Below are positions 17,690 through 26,578 of a stretch of 64,000 nt of DNA, piece by piece. The position numbers and the translations under genes are program-made. The notes beneath the pieces were generated by a model that saw nothing but the letters and a program-made list of their open reading frames with translations, made no database searches and was not told the DNA's origin. Origin of the DNA: Pseudomonas putida (GTDB lineage Bacteria > Pseudomonadota > Gammaproteobacteria > Pseudomonadales > Pseudomonadaceae); assembly GCF_003228315.1 (NCBI RefSeq), contig NZ_CP029693.1, positions 3,957,501-4,021,500 on the forward strand, written 5' to 3'. Numbering within the stretch: the first letter of the stretch is position 1; each line of letters opens with the position of its first letter.

Positions 17690-18828
17690 GAGCGAAGTAC
17701 CACGCCGCTGTCGTCTTCCCAGTACACGTAGACCTGGTCACCCCAGGTCGGACGTGCGCCACGGCGTTCGGCGTTGGCGACGAAGGACTGGACGATCTTG
17801 CCGCTCGGCAGTTCGACGTAGAACACCGAGTGCCCGCCCAGGTAGGCGATGTCGTGGACCTTGCCGCTGGACCAGTTGTATTCGCAGGTCGGCTGGGTCG
17901 GGGTCACCAGCAGTTTTTCCGGACGGATCGCGTAGGTCACGGACTTGTCCTGCACCGAGGTGCTGATGCCGTGGCCGACGTAGATCTGGCGATCAAGGTC
18001 CTTGCAGGTGATGGTCGCGTGGCCTTCGGCATCATCGATCACTTCACCGTCGAAGATGTTGACGTTGCCGATGAATTCGCAGACCAGGCGGCTGGTCGGG
18101 GTTTCGTAGATATCGATCGGGCTGCCGATCTGGGCGATCCAGCCCAGGTGCATGATCGCGATGCGCTCGGCCATGGTCATGGCCTCTTCCTGGTCGTGGG
18201 TCACCATGACGCAGGTCACGCCAACGCGCTCGATGATCTCTACCAGTTCCAGCTGCATCTGCGAACGCAGTTTCTTGTCCAGTGCACCCATCGGTTCGTC
18301 GAGCAGCAGCAGTTTCGGACGCTTGGCCAGCGAACGGGCCAGGGCCACACGCTGACGCTGACCACCGGACAACTGGTGCGGCTTGCGCTTGGCGTACTGG
18401 GTCATTTGCACCAGCTTGAGCATGTCCGCCACGCGGGCATCGATCTCGGCGGCAGGCAGCTTGTCCTGCTTGAGGCCGAAGGCGATGTTCTGCGCCACGG
18501 TCATGTGCGGGAACAGCGCATAGGACTGGAACATCATGTTGATCGGCCGCTCGTAGGGCGGCATGTCAGTGATGTCTACGCCATCGAGGAAAATCCGCCC
18601 TTCGGTCGGACGCTCGAAGCCGGCGAGCATGCGCAGCAGTGTGGATTTGCCCGATCCCGAACCGCCGAGCAGGGCGAAAATCTCGCCTTTCTTGATTTCC
18701 AGGGACACATCGTCCACGGCAATCGTCTCGTCGAACTTCTTCGTGACCCGGTCGATTTTGACCAGCACCTGCTTAGGTTGCTGGTCGCCCTCGAGGGCTT
18801 TCTTATAGGCGCCGGAGGCAACTGCCAT
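17686..18828 (-). CDS. spuF: Polyamine ABC transporter ATPase SpuF (PotG-like)
   Basis: A cytoplasmic ATPase of 380 residues that energises the SpuGH permease. Walker A is GGSGSGKST (residues 55-63), the signature is LSGGQRQRVALARSL, Walker B is LLLLDEPMGALD, and a switch histidine lies in VMVTHDQEEAM. The C-terminal ~120 residues form a TOBE-type regulatory domain. It follows spuE after a 71-base gap with a hairpin (18863-18880). Confidence 0.95.
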   Translation of the reverse strand: MAVASGAYKKALEGDQQPKQVLVKIDRVTKKFDETIAVDDVSLEIKKGEIFALLGGSGSGKSTLLRMLAGFERPTEGRIFLDGVDITDMPPYERPINMMFQSYALFPHMTVAQNIAFGLKQDKLPAAEIDARVADMLKLVQMTQYAKRKPHQLSGGQRQRVALARSLAKRPKLLLLDEPMGALDKKLRSQMQLELVEIIERVGVTCVMVTHDQEEAMTMAERIAIMHLGWIAQIGSPIDIYETPTSRLVCEFIGNVNIFDGEVIDDAEGHATITCKDLDRQIYVGHGISTSVQDKSVTYAIRPEKLLVTPTQPTCEYNWSSGKVHDIAYLGGHSVFYVELPSGKIVQSFVANAERRGARPTWGDQVYVYWEDDSGVVLRS

Positions 18829-18862
18829 TTACGAAACTCCCAAAAAAAGACTGCAGTTCGCT

Positions 18863-18880
18863 CAAGGTGAGCCAACCTTG
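18863..18880 (-). other. Intercistronic hairpin between spuE and spuF
   Basis: A perfect 6-base inverted repeat, CAAGGT-GAGCCA-ACCTTG, lies in the 71-base gap after spuE. On the transcribed strand a run of seven T occurs 14 bases later, too far for a standard terminator. It may protect the 3' end of the binding-protein message or attenuate spuFGH. Confidence 0.5.
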
Positions 18881-18899
18881 GATAGTTTGAGCCTTGAAG

Positions 18900-19997
18900 C
18901 TATTTGCCCGTCTTGACCGTGGTCCAGCTGCGGGTCATCAAGCGTTGAATGTTTGGCGGCAACTCGACCGACACGTAAGTCTTGTCGAGCACCTCTTGCG
19001 GTGGATAAACCGCTTCGTCGGTACGAATGGACTGTTCCATCAGTTTGTCCGACCCCGGGTTAGGGTTGGCATAGCCGACGTAATCACTGACCTGGGCAAT
19101 CACCTCAGGCTTCAGCAAATAGTTGATGAAGGCGTGGGCCTCCTTGACGTTCTTCGAATCCTTGGGGATCGCCAGCATGTCGAACCAGAGCGCACCACCC
19201 TCTTTCGGAATCGAGTAGGCGATGTTCACGCCTTTCTTGGCTTCTTCGGCACGGTGTTTGGCCTGGAAGATGTCGCCGGAGAAACCGATCGCCACACAGA
19301 TGTCGCCGTTGGCCAGGTCCGCGATGTATTTGGAGGAGTGGAAGTAGGTCACGTAAGGGCGCACCGAGAGCAGCTTGTCGGTGGCCTTCTTGTAGTCGTC
19401 AGGGTTGGTGCTGTTGGCATTGAGGCCCATGTAGTTGAGGACGGTCGGCATCATTTCATCCGCCGAATCCAGGAACGCTACGCCACAGCTGTGCAGCTTC
19501 TTGATGTTTTCCGGCTCGAACAGCACGCCCCAGGAATCGATCTTGTCGACACCCAGTACGGCCTTGATCTTGTCGACGTTGTAACCGATGCCATTGGTGC
19601 CCCACAGGTACGGCACGGCATAGAGGTTACCCGGGTCGTTCTGCTCCAGACGCTTGAGCAGAACCGGGTCGAGGTTGGAATAGTTGGTCAGCAGCGACTT
19701 GTCGAGCTTCTGGAACGCGCCAGCCTTGATCTGCTTGCCCAGGAAATGGTTGGATGGCACGACCACGTCGTAGCCGGTACGCCCGGCCAGCAACTTGCCT
19801 TCCAGGGTTTCGTTGGAGTCAAACACGTCATAGACCGGCTTGATCCCGGTCTCTTTCTGGAAGTCGGCCAGGGTGGTCTCGCCGATGTAATCGGACCAGT
19901 TATAAATATGCACGGTGCCGGCGGCCTGGACACTGGCGGCAAGCGTCAGTCCGGCGCCGAACAGCATGGCATTGCGCAACAAAGAAGAAATAGGCAA
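18900..19997 (-). CDS. spuE: Polyamine-binding protein SpuE (PotF/PotD family)
   Basis: A periplasmic binding protein of 365 residues, spermidine-preferring in P. aeruginosa. The start is a TTG: the sequence CACTTG follows AGAGGACCTC, and only this start gives a full signal peptide (MPISSLLRNAMLFGAGLTLA...). The core matches PotD/PotF: IYNWSDYIGETTLADFQKET and VYDVFDSNETLEGKLLAGR. It is paralogous to spuD next door; a REP pair separates them. It delivers ligand to SpuFGH. Confidence 0.92.
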   Translation of the reverse strand: MPISSLLRNAMLFGAGLTLAASVQAAGTVHIYNWSDYIGETTLADFQKETGIKPVYDVFDSNETLEGKLLAGRTGYDVVVPSNHFLGKQIKAGAFQKLDKSLLTNYSNLDPVLLKRLEQNDPGNLYAVPYLWGTNGIGYNVDKIKAVLGVDKIDSWGVLFEPENIKKLHSCGVAFLDSADEMMPTVLNYMGLNANSTNPDDYKKATDKLLSVRPYVTYFHSSKYIADLANGDICVAIGFSGDIFQAKHRAEEAKKGVNIAYSIPKEGGALWFDMLAIPKDSKNVKEAHAFINYLLKPEVIAQVSDYVGYANPNPGSDKLMEQSIRTDEAVYPPQEVLDKTYVSVELPPNIQRLMTRSWTTVKTGK

Positions 19998-20127
19998 GTG
20001 GAGGTCCTCTAAAATTAGTTGGGCCCAAGTTGCCCCGCGTTACATGACAGCCGTGGCTGCATGGCAACAAAACCGGCGCGCAACTTACCCTCGAAAAACC
20101 ATTCCAGCAAAACTTTTATACGGATAA

Positions 20128-20229
20128 CTGTAGGAGCGAGCCTGCTCGCGATGGTCGTCAACGATAACGCTGGGTGCCTGACACCCAGCGGTGCTCTCAG
20201 GTTCATCGCGAGCAGGCTCGCTCCTACAG
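20128..20229. repeat. Paired REP element inside the spu operon
   Basis: Inverted GGAGCGAGCCTGCTCGCGA units with the conserved ~64-base spacer (GTCAACGATAACG...GTGCCTGACACCCAGCGGTG) lie between spuD and spuE. As RNA it could form a long hairpin that lowers expression of spuEFGH relative to spuD or stabilises the spuD message. Confidence 0.9.
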
Positions 20230-20240
20230 GGTTTTACTTA

Positions 20241-21353
20241 TTACTTACCGGACTTAATGGTGGTCCAGGTACGGGTCATGATCCGCTGGGTCGCAGCCGG
20301 CAAGTCGGCAATGGCGTACAGCTTGGCCAGTACATCAGCCGGTGGGTAAACGCCCGGGTCGCTGGTGATGTCTTTATCGACCAGTGGCGTGGCAGCGGCG
20401 TTACCGTTCGGGAAACGTACGGCGTTGGTGATCTCGGCCATGATTTCCGGCTTCTGCAGGAAGGTCATGAACTTGTAGGCGCCTTCGACGTTTTCGGCAT
20501 CTTTAGGGATGGCGACCATGTCGTAGAAGCTGCCAGCACCTTCTTTCGGAATGTTGTAGCTGACTTTCACCTTGTCACCGGCTTCAGCCGCGCGGGACTT
20601 GGCCTGGTACACGTCACCCGAGTAACCCACGGCCACGCAGATGTTGCCGTTGGCAAGGTCCGAGATGTACTTGGACGAGTGGAAGTAAGCGATCGAAGGA
20701 CGAACCTTCATGATCAGGTCCTGGGCTTTCTTGATGTCTTCCTGCTTCTGGGTGTCGGTCGGCAGGCCCAGGTAGTGCAGCGCCACCGGAATCATCTCGG
20801 TTGGCGAGTCCAGCAGGCTGATGCCGCAGGACTTCAGCTTGGCGGCGTTTTCAGGCTTGAAGATCAGGTCCCAGGAGTCGACTGGAGCGTCGGCGCCCAG
20901 TGCGGCCTTGACCTTCTCGGCGTTGTAGCCGATGCCGATCGAGCCCCACATGTAAGGGAAGGCGTGTTCGTTACCCGGGTCGCTGACCGATACGGCCTTG
21001 AGCAGATCCTTGTTCAGGTTATCCCAGTTAGGCAGCTTGGATTTGTCCAGCTTCTGGTAAACGCCGGCCTTGATCTGCTTGGCCAGGAAGTTGTTCGACG
21101 GTACGACGATGTCGTAGCCGGACTTGCCTGCCAGCAACTTGGCTTCCAGGGTTTCGTTACTGTCGAAGACGTCGTAGACCACTTTGATGCCCGACTCGTC
21201 TTCAAACTTCTTGATGGTGTCCGGAGCGATGTAGTCGGACCAGTTATAGACGTGCAACACCTTGTCGTCCGCCTGGACCGCACCCGCCATCACGCCCATC
21301 AGGGACATGGCGAGGAGAGTCTTGCCAGCAAGCTTTTTTCCGAATGCCTTCAT
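20241..21353 (-). CDS. spuD: Putrescine-binding protein SpuD (PotF family)
   Basis: A periplasmic protein of 370 residues, putrescine-preferring in P. aeruginosa. The signal peptide is MKAFGKKLAGKTLLAMSLMG..., cleaved near AVQA-DD. The ligand-fold landmarks are VYNWSDYIAPDTIKKFEDE, VYDVFDSNETLEAKLLAGK and SYNIPKEGAGSFYDMVAIPK. The ATG at 21353 has GGAG eight bases upstream; an upstream in-frame extension is not homologous. It is a tandem paralogue of SpuE. Confidence 0.93.
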   Translation of the reverse strand: MKAFGKKLAGKTLLAMSLMGVMAGAVQADDKVLHVYNWSDYIAPDTIKKFEDESGIKVVYDVFDSNETLEAKLLAGKSGYDIVVPSNNFLAKQIKAGVYQKLDKSKLPNWDNLNKDLLKAVSVSDPGNEHAFPYMWGSIGIGYNAEKVKAALGADAPVDSWDLIFKPENAAKLKSCGISLLDSPTEMIPVALHYLGLPTDTQKQEDIKKAQDLIMKVRPSIAYFHSSKYISDLANGNICVAVGYSGDVYQAKSRAAEAGDKVKVSYNIPKEGAGSFYDMVAIPKDAENVEGAYKFMTFLQKPEIMAEITNAVRFPNGNAAATPLVDKDITSDPGVYPPADVLAKLYAIADLPAATQRIMTRTWTTIKSGK

Positions 21354-21523
21354 GCGTAATGCTCCAAATTTTTCTTTTTTTGAACCACTTTGTTCAGCGG
21401 CCGAACCTGGACGACTGGAACCGCGGCTAGTCTGGCAAGATCCACGGCGGTCTTTCAAGGAAAGGCCGCCGTTTAAGGATGCCCTGTGCGAAAGTTTCAT
21501 CTATCCCGCTCAGAGCCTAGCAC

Positions 21524-22888
21524 TTAGCCCTGCAACGCACTCAGGGTCAGGTCCAGGCACTTGCGGGCCTTGGTCACCAACTCATCGACCTCTTCTTTGC
21601 TGATCACCAGCGGTGGCGCGATGATCATGGTGTCGCCCACGGCGCGCATGATCAGCCCGTTATCAAAGCAGAACTGCCGGCAGATCATGCCAACGCCCTT
21701 GCCTTCGTAGCGCTTGCGCGTGGCCTTGTCCTGAACCAGTTCGATGGCCCCCAACAGACCCACGCCACGCACTTCGCCCACCAGCGGGTGATCGTTCAGC
21801 TCGCGCAGACGTTTCTGCAAATACGGTGCCGTTTCCGACTTGACGCGCTCGACAATTTTCTCGTCGCGCAGGATACGGATGTTTTCCAGACCCACAGCGG
21901 CCGCCACCGGGTGACCGGAGTAGGTGAAGCCGTGGTTGAAATCGCCACCTTCGTTGAGCACCGCCACCACTTCATCGCGCACGATCAGGCCACCCATCGG
22001 GATGTAGCCGGAGGTCAGGCCTTTGGCGATGGTCATCATGTCGGGCTTGAGGTCGTAGAAATCGCTGCCGAACCACTCACCGGTACGGCCGAAACCGCAA
22101 ATCACTTCGTCCGCCACGAACAGGATGTCGTACTTGGCGAGGATTTCCTTGATGCGCGGCCAGTAGGTGTCTGGCGGAATGATTACGCCACCGGCGCCCT
22201 GGATCGGCTCGGCAATAAAGGCACCGACGTTGTCGACGCCGACTTCCAGAATTTTCTCTTCCAGCTGATTGGCCGCCCAGATGCCGAACTCTTCCGGGGT
22301 CATGTCGCCGCCTTCGGCGAACCAGTACGGCTGGGCGATGTGGACGATGCCCGGGATCGGCAAGTCGCCCTGCTCGTGCATGTAGGTCATGCCGCCCAGG
22401 CTCGCGCCGGCCACGGTGGAACCGTGATAGCCGTTCTTGCGGCTGATGATGACTTTCTTGTTCGGCTGGCCCTTGATTGCCCAGTAGTGGCGAACCATGC
22501 GCAGCATGGTGTCGTTGCCTTCGGAACCGGAACCGGTGAAGAACACGTGGTTCATGCCCTCTGGCGCGACATCGGCGATGGACTTGGCCAGTTCCAGGGC
22601 AGGCGGGTGCGCGGTCTGGAAGAACAGGTTGTAGTAAGGCAGCTCGCGCATTTGCTTGCTGGCAGCGTCCGCCAGCTCATCGCGACCGTAGCCGACCGCC
22701 ACGCACCACAGGCCGGCCATGCCGTCGAGAATCTTGTTGCCTTCGCTGTCCCACAGGTAAACGCCCTTGGCATTGGTGATGATCCGCGGGCCTTTCTCTT
22801 TCAGCTGTTTGAAGTCGCTGAACGGAGCCAGGTGGTGATCGTTGCTCAGGGCTTGCCATTCACGGGTTTGCGGGTTGTTGCTGGTCAT
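21524..22888 (-). CDS. spuC: Polyamine:pyruvate aminotransferase SpuC
   Basis: A class-III PLP-dependent aminotransferase of 454 residues. It transfers an amino group from putrescine (and related amines) to pyruvate, giving 4-aminobutanal. The PLP lysine lies in DMMTIAKGLTSGYIPMGG, and the DEVICGFGRTGEWFGSD and NGYHGSTVAGASLGG motifs are classic. The ribosome site TTAGGAGATTCGT precedes the ATG. It lies in the spu operon between spuB and spuD. Confidence 0.94.
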   Translation of the reverse strand: MTSNNPQTREWQALSNDHHLAPFSDFKQLKEKGPRIITNAKGVYLWDSEGNKILDGMAGLWCVAVGYGRDELADAASKQMRELPYYNLFFQTAHPPALELAKSIADVAPEGMNHVFFTGSGSEGNDTMLRMVRHYWAIKGQPNKKVIISRKNGYHGSTVAGASLGGMTYMHEQGDLPIPGIVHIAQPYWFAEGGDMTPEEFGIWAANQLEEKILEVGVDNVGAFIAEPIQGAGGVIIPPDTYWPRIKEILAKYDILFVADEVICGFGRTGEWFGSDFYDLKPDMMTIAKGLTSGYIPMGGLIVRDEVVAVLNEGGDFNHGFTYSGHPVAAAVGLENIRILRDEKIVERVKSETAPYLQKRLRELNDHPLVGEVRGVGLLGAIELVQDKATRKRYEGKGVGMICRQFCFDNGLIMRAVGDTMIIAPPLVISKEEVDELVTKARKCLDLTLSALQG

Positions 22889-22947
22889 ACGAATCTCCTA
22901 AAAAAATCAGGTTAAAGCGCTGCCCGATAGCGGCAGCGCCCGGCGCA

Positions 22948-24306
22948 TCAGACGGCGAATAGCAGGAATTCCCGTTCCCACGAACTGATGACGCGCTTGA
23001 AGTTTTCATGCTCGGCCCGCTTGACCGCGACGTAGCCAGTGATGAAGTTTTTGCCCAGGTATTTCTCGATGGTCGAGCTGTTTTCCATGCGCTCCAGCGC
23101 ATCTTCGATGGTCAGCGGCAGGCGCAGGTTGCGACGCTCATAACCACGGCCCACCACCGGCGCGCTCGGGTTGATGCCTTCAACCATGCCGATGTAGCCG
23201 CAGAGCAGGCTCGCGGCGATTGCCAGGTACGGGTTGGCATCGGCGCCCGGCAGGCGGTTTTCCACCCGACGGTTTTGCGGCCCGGCATCCGGAACCCGCA
23301 GGCCCACGGTGCGGTTCTCTTCGCCCCACTCCACGTTCACCGGTGCCGAGGTGTCCGGCAGGAAGCGGCGGAACGAGTTCACGTTCGGGGCGAACAGCGG
23401 CAACAGCTCGGGAATCAGTTTCTGCAGGCCACCGATGTGCTGCAGGAACAGCTGGCTCATGGTCCCGTCTTCGTTGGAGAAGATGTTCTTGCCGGTCTCG
23501 ATGTCGATGATGCTCTGGTGCAAGTGCATGGCACTGCCCGGCTCACCGGTCATCGGCTTGGCCATGAAGGTCGCCGCCACGTCGTGCTTGAGCGCGGCTT
23601 CGCGCATGGTGCGCTTGAACACCAGGATCTGGTCGGCCAGGGACAACGCATCGCCGTGACGGAAGTTGATTTCCATCTGCGCCGTGCCGTCTTCGTGGAT
23701 CAGCGTGTCGAGGTCCAGTTCCTGCAGTTCGCACCAGTCGTAGACGTCTTCAAACAGCGGGTCGAATTCGTTCGCCGCTTCGATGGAGAACGACTGGCGC
23801 CCGATTTCAGGGCGTCCGGAACGACCGATCGGCGGTTGCAGCGGATAGTCCGGGTCGTCGCTGCGCTTGGTCAGGTAGAACTCCATTTCCGGCGCCACGA
23901 TCGGCTGCCAGCCCTTGTCGGCATAGAGTTTCAGGACCTTCTTGAGCACGTTGCGCGGCGACAGCTCGATCGGGTTGCCCTGCTTGTCGTAGGTGTCGTG
24001 GATGACGATGGCGGTCGGCTCGATGGCCCAGGGCACCGAGTACACGGCGTTCTGGTCGGGGCGGCAGATCATGTCGATGTCGGCCGGGTCGAGCAGCTCG
24101 TAATAGATGTCGTCTTCGACGTAATCGCCGGTCACGGTCTGCAACAGCACGCTCTCTGGCAGACGCATGCCTTTTTCGGCGATGAATTTGTTGGTCGGCG
24201 AAATCTTGCCCCGGGTAATCCCGGTCAGGTCCGCGATCATGCATTCGACTTCTGTGATCTTGTGGCTTTTCAGCCAATCAGTGAGCTGGTCGAGGTTGTT
24301 ACTCAT
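22948..24306 (-). CDS. spuB: Gamma-glutamylpolyamine synthetase SpuB (GS-like)
   Basis: A glutamine-synthetase-family protein of 452 residues. It ligates glutamate to polyamines, the first step of the gamma-glutamylation route. The fold is shown by VECMIADLTGITRGKISPTN, EDGTAQMEINFRHGDAL, FMAKPMTGEPGSAMHLHQSI and GADANPYLAIAASLLCGY. It is paralogous to spuI across the divergent region. The remnant of spuA ends 38 bases upstream. Confidence 0.93.
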   Translation of the reverse strand: MSNNLDQLTDWLKSHKITEVECMIADLTGITRGKISPTNKFIAEKGMRLPESVLLQTVTGDYVEDDIYYELLDPADIDMICRPDQNAVYSVPWAIEPTAIVIHDTYDKQGNPIELSPRNVLKKVLKLYADKGWQPIVAPEMEFYLTKRSDDPDYPLQPPIGRSGRPEIGRQSFSIEAANEFDPLFEDVYDWCELQELDLDTLIHEDGTAQMEINFRHGDALSLADQILVFKRTMREAALKHDVAATFMAKPMTGEPGSAMHLHQSIIDIETGKNIFSNEDGTMSQLFLQHIGGLQKLIPELLPLFAPNVNSFRRFLPDTSAPVNVEWGEENRTVGLRVPDAGPQNRRVENRLPGADANPYLAIAASLLCGYIGMVEGINPSAPVVGRGYERRNLRLPLTIEDALERMENSSTIEKYLGKNFITGYVAVKRAEHENFKRVISSWEREFLLFAV

Positions 24307-24344
24307 AAATGCCTCTAGGCTTTGAGTTTCCTGACACCTGTGTG

Positions 24345-24707
24345 TCAGGCGATGTTTGACGCATCGGCGTCGCGTTGAACTATGTATCTACCACAGGCTA
24401 TCGAATCATTTGCAGACAGCCCGGCAAATACAGGGCGTGCAGAATCGAGAGCGGAACCCTGCACGAAGGCCGAGCCGCTATTGTGAATCGGTTCTATATT
24501 GATTGGAGTAACCGTAATGGGTGTGCCATCGACGCCGTCCAGAATAACGGACGGGGATGAGCCCTTCGCCGGGGAAGCGGAGATTGCCGACAGGCCCTTG
24601 GCCGCGAAGGCCCGGGTGTCGACCAGAAGGTCGCCATGGATGTGATAAGCATGCAAACCGTTCTGCGCAGAGCAGGCGGTGACGCCGATTATCGGCAGGC
24701 GAGACAT
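24345..24707 (-). pseudogene. spuA: Decayed, truncated spuA (class-I glutamine amidotransferase)
   Basis: An open frame of 120 codons at the exact place of spuA, ahead of spuB. Its beginning, MSRLPIIGVTACSAQNGLHA, and later ILDGVDG and NIEPIHNSGSA segments line up with the N-terminal part of SpuA/PuuD, the gamma-glutamyl-GABA hydrolase (~250 residues). The stretch between is poorly conserved, and everything after ~100 residues is gone, including the nucleophile motif (GICRG-type) and the C-terminal histidine/glutamate. It therefore cannot be an active hydrolase. The frame is still open, so a short product could be made. The call rests on recalled family sequence, not a search. Confidence 0.72.
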
Positions 24708-24985
24708 GAAGCACCCCGGTATTATTGCTGTTATGGGTTTGATCCGAGCTTAGCCTTGTTCATTTTTTTACACAACACCCCCGTAAAAAATACAACACGG
24801 CCCGCTCAAGCCTGCGGAAGTCATAGCGTCAGTGGCTATAAAAACGCCCCAAAGTGCCTCAAAAAAGCCACACGAGCCCTTTTTGAGGGCAAAAAAGGCC
24901 TCGCTTGACTTCGGCATGCCGTTCGGGTTGACTGGAATCCGAAAAGATCAATGATTGATATTTTTAACAACAAAGGTGTTGCATC
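24708..24985. promoter_or_regulatory. Divergent spuA/spuI control region
   Basis: This 278-base AT-richer gap separates the minus-strand spu operon from spuI and must hold both promoters. A-rich and T-rich runs (24765-24795 and 24950-24970) are visible, and AAAGG serves as the spuI ribosome site. GCCC/GGGC complementary runs around 24870-24900 could fold. No specific operator could be identified by eye. Confidence 0.5.
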
Positions 24986-26362
24986 ATGTCGGTACCCCCG
25001 CGTGCCGTTCAGCTCAACGAAGCGAACGCGTTCCTTAAGGAACATCCTGAGGTTCTGTACGTTGACCTTCTGATTGCGGATATGAATGGTGTGGTGCGCG
25101 GCAAGCGCATCGAACGCACCAGCCTCCACAAGGTTTACGAGAAAGGCATCAACCTGCCGGCCTCTCTTTTTGCTCTGGATATCAACGGTTCGACGGTGGA
25201 AAGCACCGGCCTGGGCCTGGACATCGGTGATGCTGACCGAATCTGCTATCCAATCCCCGATACCCTGTGCAACGAGCCATGGCAGAAGCGCCCGACCGCG
25301 CAACTGCTGATGACCATGCACGAACTCGAAGGTGACCCTTTCTTCGCCGACCCGCGGGAAGTCCTGCGCCAGGTCGTGACCAAGTTCGACGAGCTGGGCC
25401 TGACCATCTGCGCCGCGTTCGAACTGGAGTTCTACCTGATCGACCAGGAGAACGTGAACGGCCGTCCACAGCCGCCGCGCTCGCCGATCTCCGGCAAACG
25501 CCCGATCTCGACCCAGGTGTACCTGATCGACGACCTGGACGAATACGTCGACTGCCTCCAGGACATTCTGGAAGGTGCAAAAGAGCAAGGCATCCCGGCC
25601 GACGCCATCGTCAAGGAAAGTGCGCCGGCGCAGTTCGAAGTGAACCTGCACCACGTGGCCGATCCAATCAAGGCCTGCGATTACGCGGTCCTGCTCAAGC
25701 GTCTGATCAAGAACATCGCCTACGACCATGAAATGGACACCACCTTCATGGCCAAGCCGTACCCAGGCCAGGCGGGTAATGGTCTGCACGTCCACATCTC
25801 GGTGCTCGACAAAGATGGCAAAAACATTTTTGCCAGCGAGGATCCCGAGCAGAACGCCGCACTGCGTCACGCGATCGGCGGTGTGCTCGAGACCCTGCCG
25901 GCGCAGATGGCTTTCCTCTGCCCGAACGTCAACTCCTACCGTCGTTTCGGCGCACAGTTCTACGTGCCGAACTCGCCAAGCTGGGGCATCGACAACCGTA
26001 CCGTGGCCGTACGCGTACCAACCGGTTCGCCGGACGCCGTGCGTATCGAACACCGTGTCGCCGGTGCCGACGCCAACCCGTACCTGCTGATGGCTTCGGT
26101 CCTGGCCGGCGTGCATCACGGCCTGGTCAACAAGATCGAGCCGAACGCCCCGGTGGAAGGCAACAGCTACGAGCAGAACGAGCAGAGCCTGCCGAACAAC
26201 CTGCGCGATGCACTGCGCGAGCTGGACGACAGCGAAATCATGGCCAAGTACATCGATCCGAAATACATCGATATCTTCGTCGCGTGCAAAGAGAGTGAGC
26301 TGGAGGAATTCGAACACTCCATCTCCGACCTTGAGTACAACTGGTACCTGCATACCGTTTAA
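24986..26362 (+). CDS. spuI: Gamma-glutamylpolyamine synthetase SpuI (GS-like)
   Basis: A glutamine-synthetase-family protein of 458 residues, the second polyamine ligase of the cluster. Landmarks are LLIADMNGVVRGKRIERTS, AFELEFYLIDQENVNGRP, FMAKPYPGQAGNGLHVHISV and GADANPYLLMASVLAGVH. It is transcribed alone, divergent from the spu operon, and ends at a strong terminator. In P. aeruginosa SpuI belongs to the Pau/Spu route for putrescine, cadaverine and spermidine. Confidence 0.93.
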   Translation: MSVPPRAVQLNEANAFLKEHPEVLYVDLLIADMNGVVRGKRIERTSLHKVYEKGINLPASLFALDINGSTVESTGLGLDIGDADRICYPIPDTLCNEPWQKRPTAQLLMTMHELEGDPFFADPREVLRQVVTKFDELGLTICAAFELEFYLIDQENVNGRPQPPRSPISGKRPISTQVYLIDDLDEYVDCLQDILEGAKEQGIPADAIVKESAPAQFEVNLHHVADPIKACDYAVLLKRLIKNIAYDHEMDTTFMAKPYPGQAGNGLHVHISVLDKDGKNIFASEDPEQNAALRHAIGGVLETLPAQMAFLCPNVNSYRRFGAQFYVPNSPSWGIDNRTVAVRVPTGSPDAVRIEHRVAGADANPYLLMASVLAGVHHGLVNKIEPNAPVEGNSYEQNEQSLPNNLRDALRELDDSEIMAKYIDPKYIDIFVACKESELEEFEHSISDLEYNWYLHTV

Positions 26363-26380
26363 GCGGTTGCTGTAAAAAAG

Positions 26381-26416
26381 AACGCCGCTGGCCGATAAAG
26401 CCTGCGGCGTTTTTTT
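26381..26416 (+). terminator. Rho-independent terminator of spuI
   Basis: AACGCCGC pairs with GCGGCGTT, followed by a run of T, 18 bases after the spuI stop. Confidence 0.9.
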
Positions 26417-26432
26417 ATGGCCGCCTTCGGCG

Positions 26433-26516
26433 GATCGCGAGCAGGCTCGCTCCTACAGTTAATCGCGCTGCATGGACGGGCACCGTTCCCTGTGGGAGCG
26501 AGCCTGCTCGCGATGG
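26433..26516. repeat. Paired REP element
   Basis: Outward-facing units CGGATCGCGAGCAGGCTCGC and GGGAGCGAGCCTGCTCGCGA lie between the spuI terminator and the TetR gene, close to the likely promoter of the latter. Confidence 0.9.
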
Positions 26517-26578
26517 GGGCCGACAAGACAACACAGATGCCTGCTCGTACAATGCCCCCTGCCCCGCAGGAGACTCCC

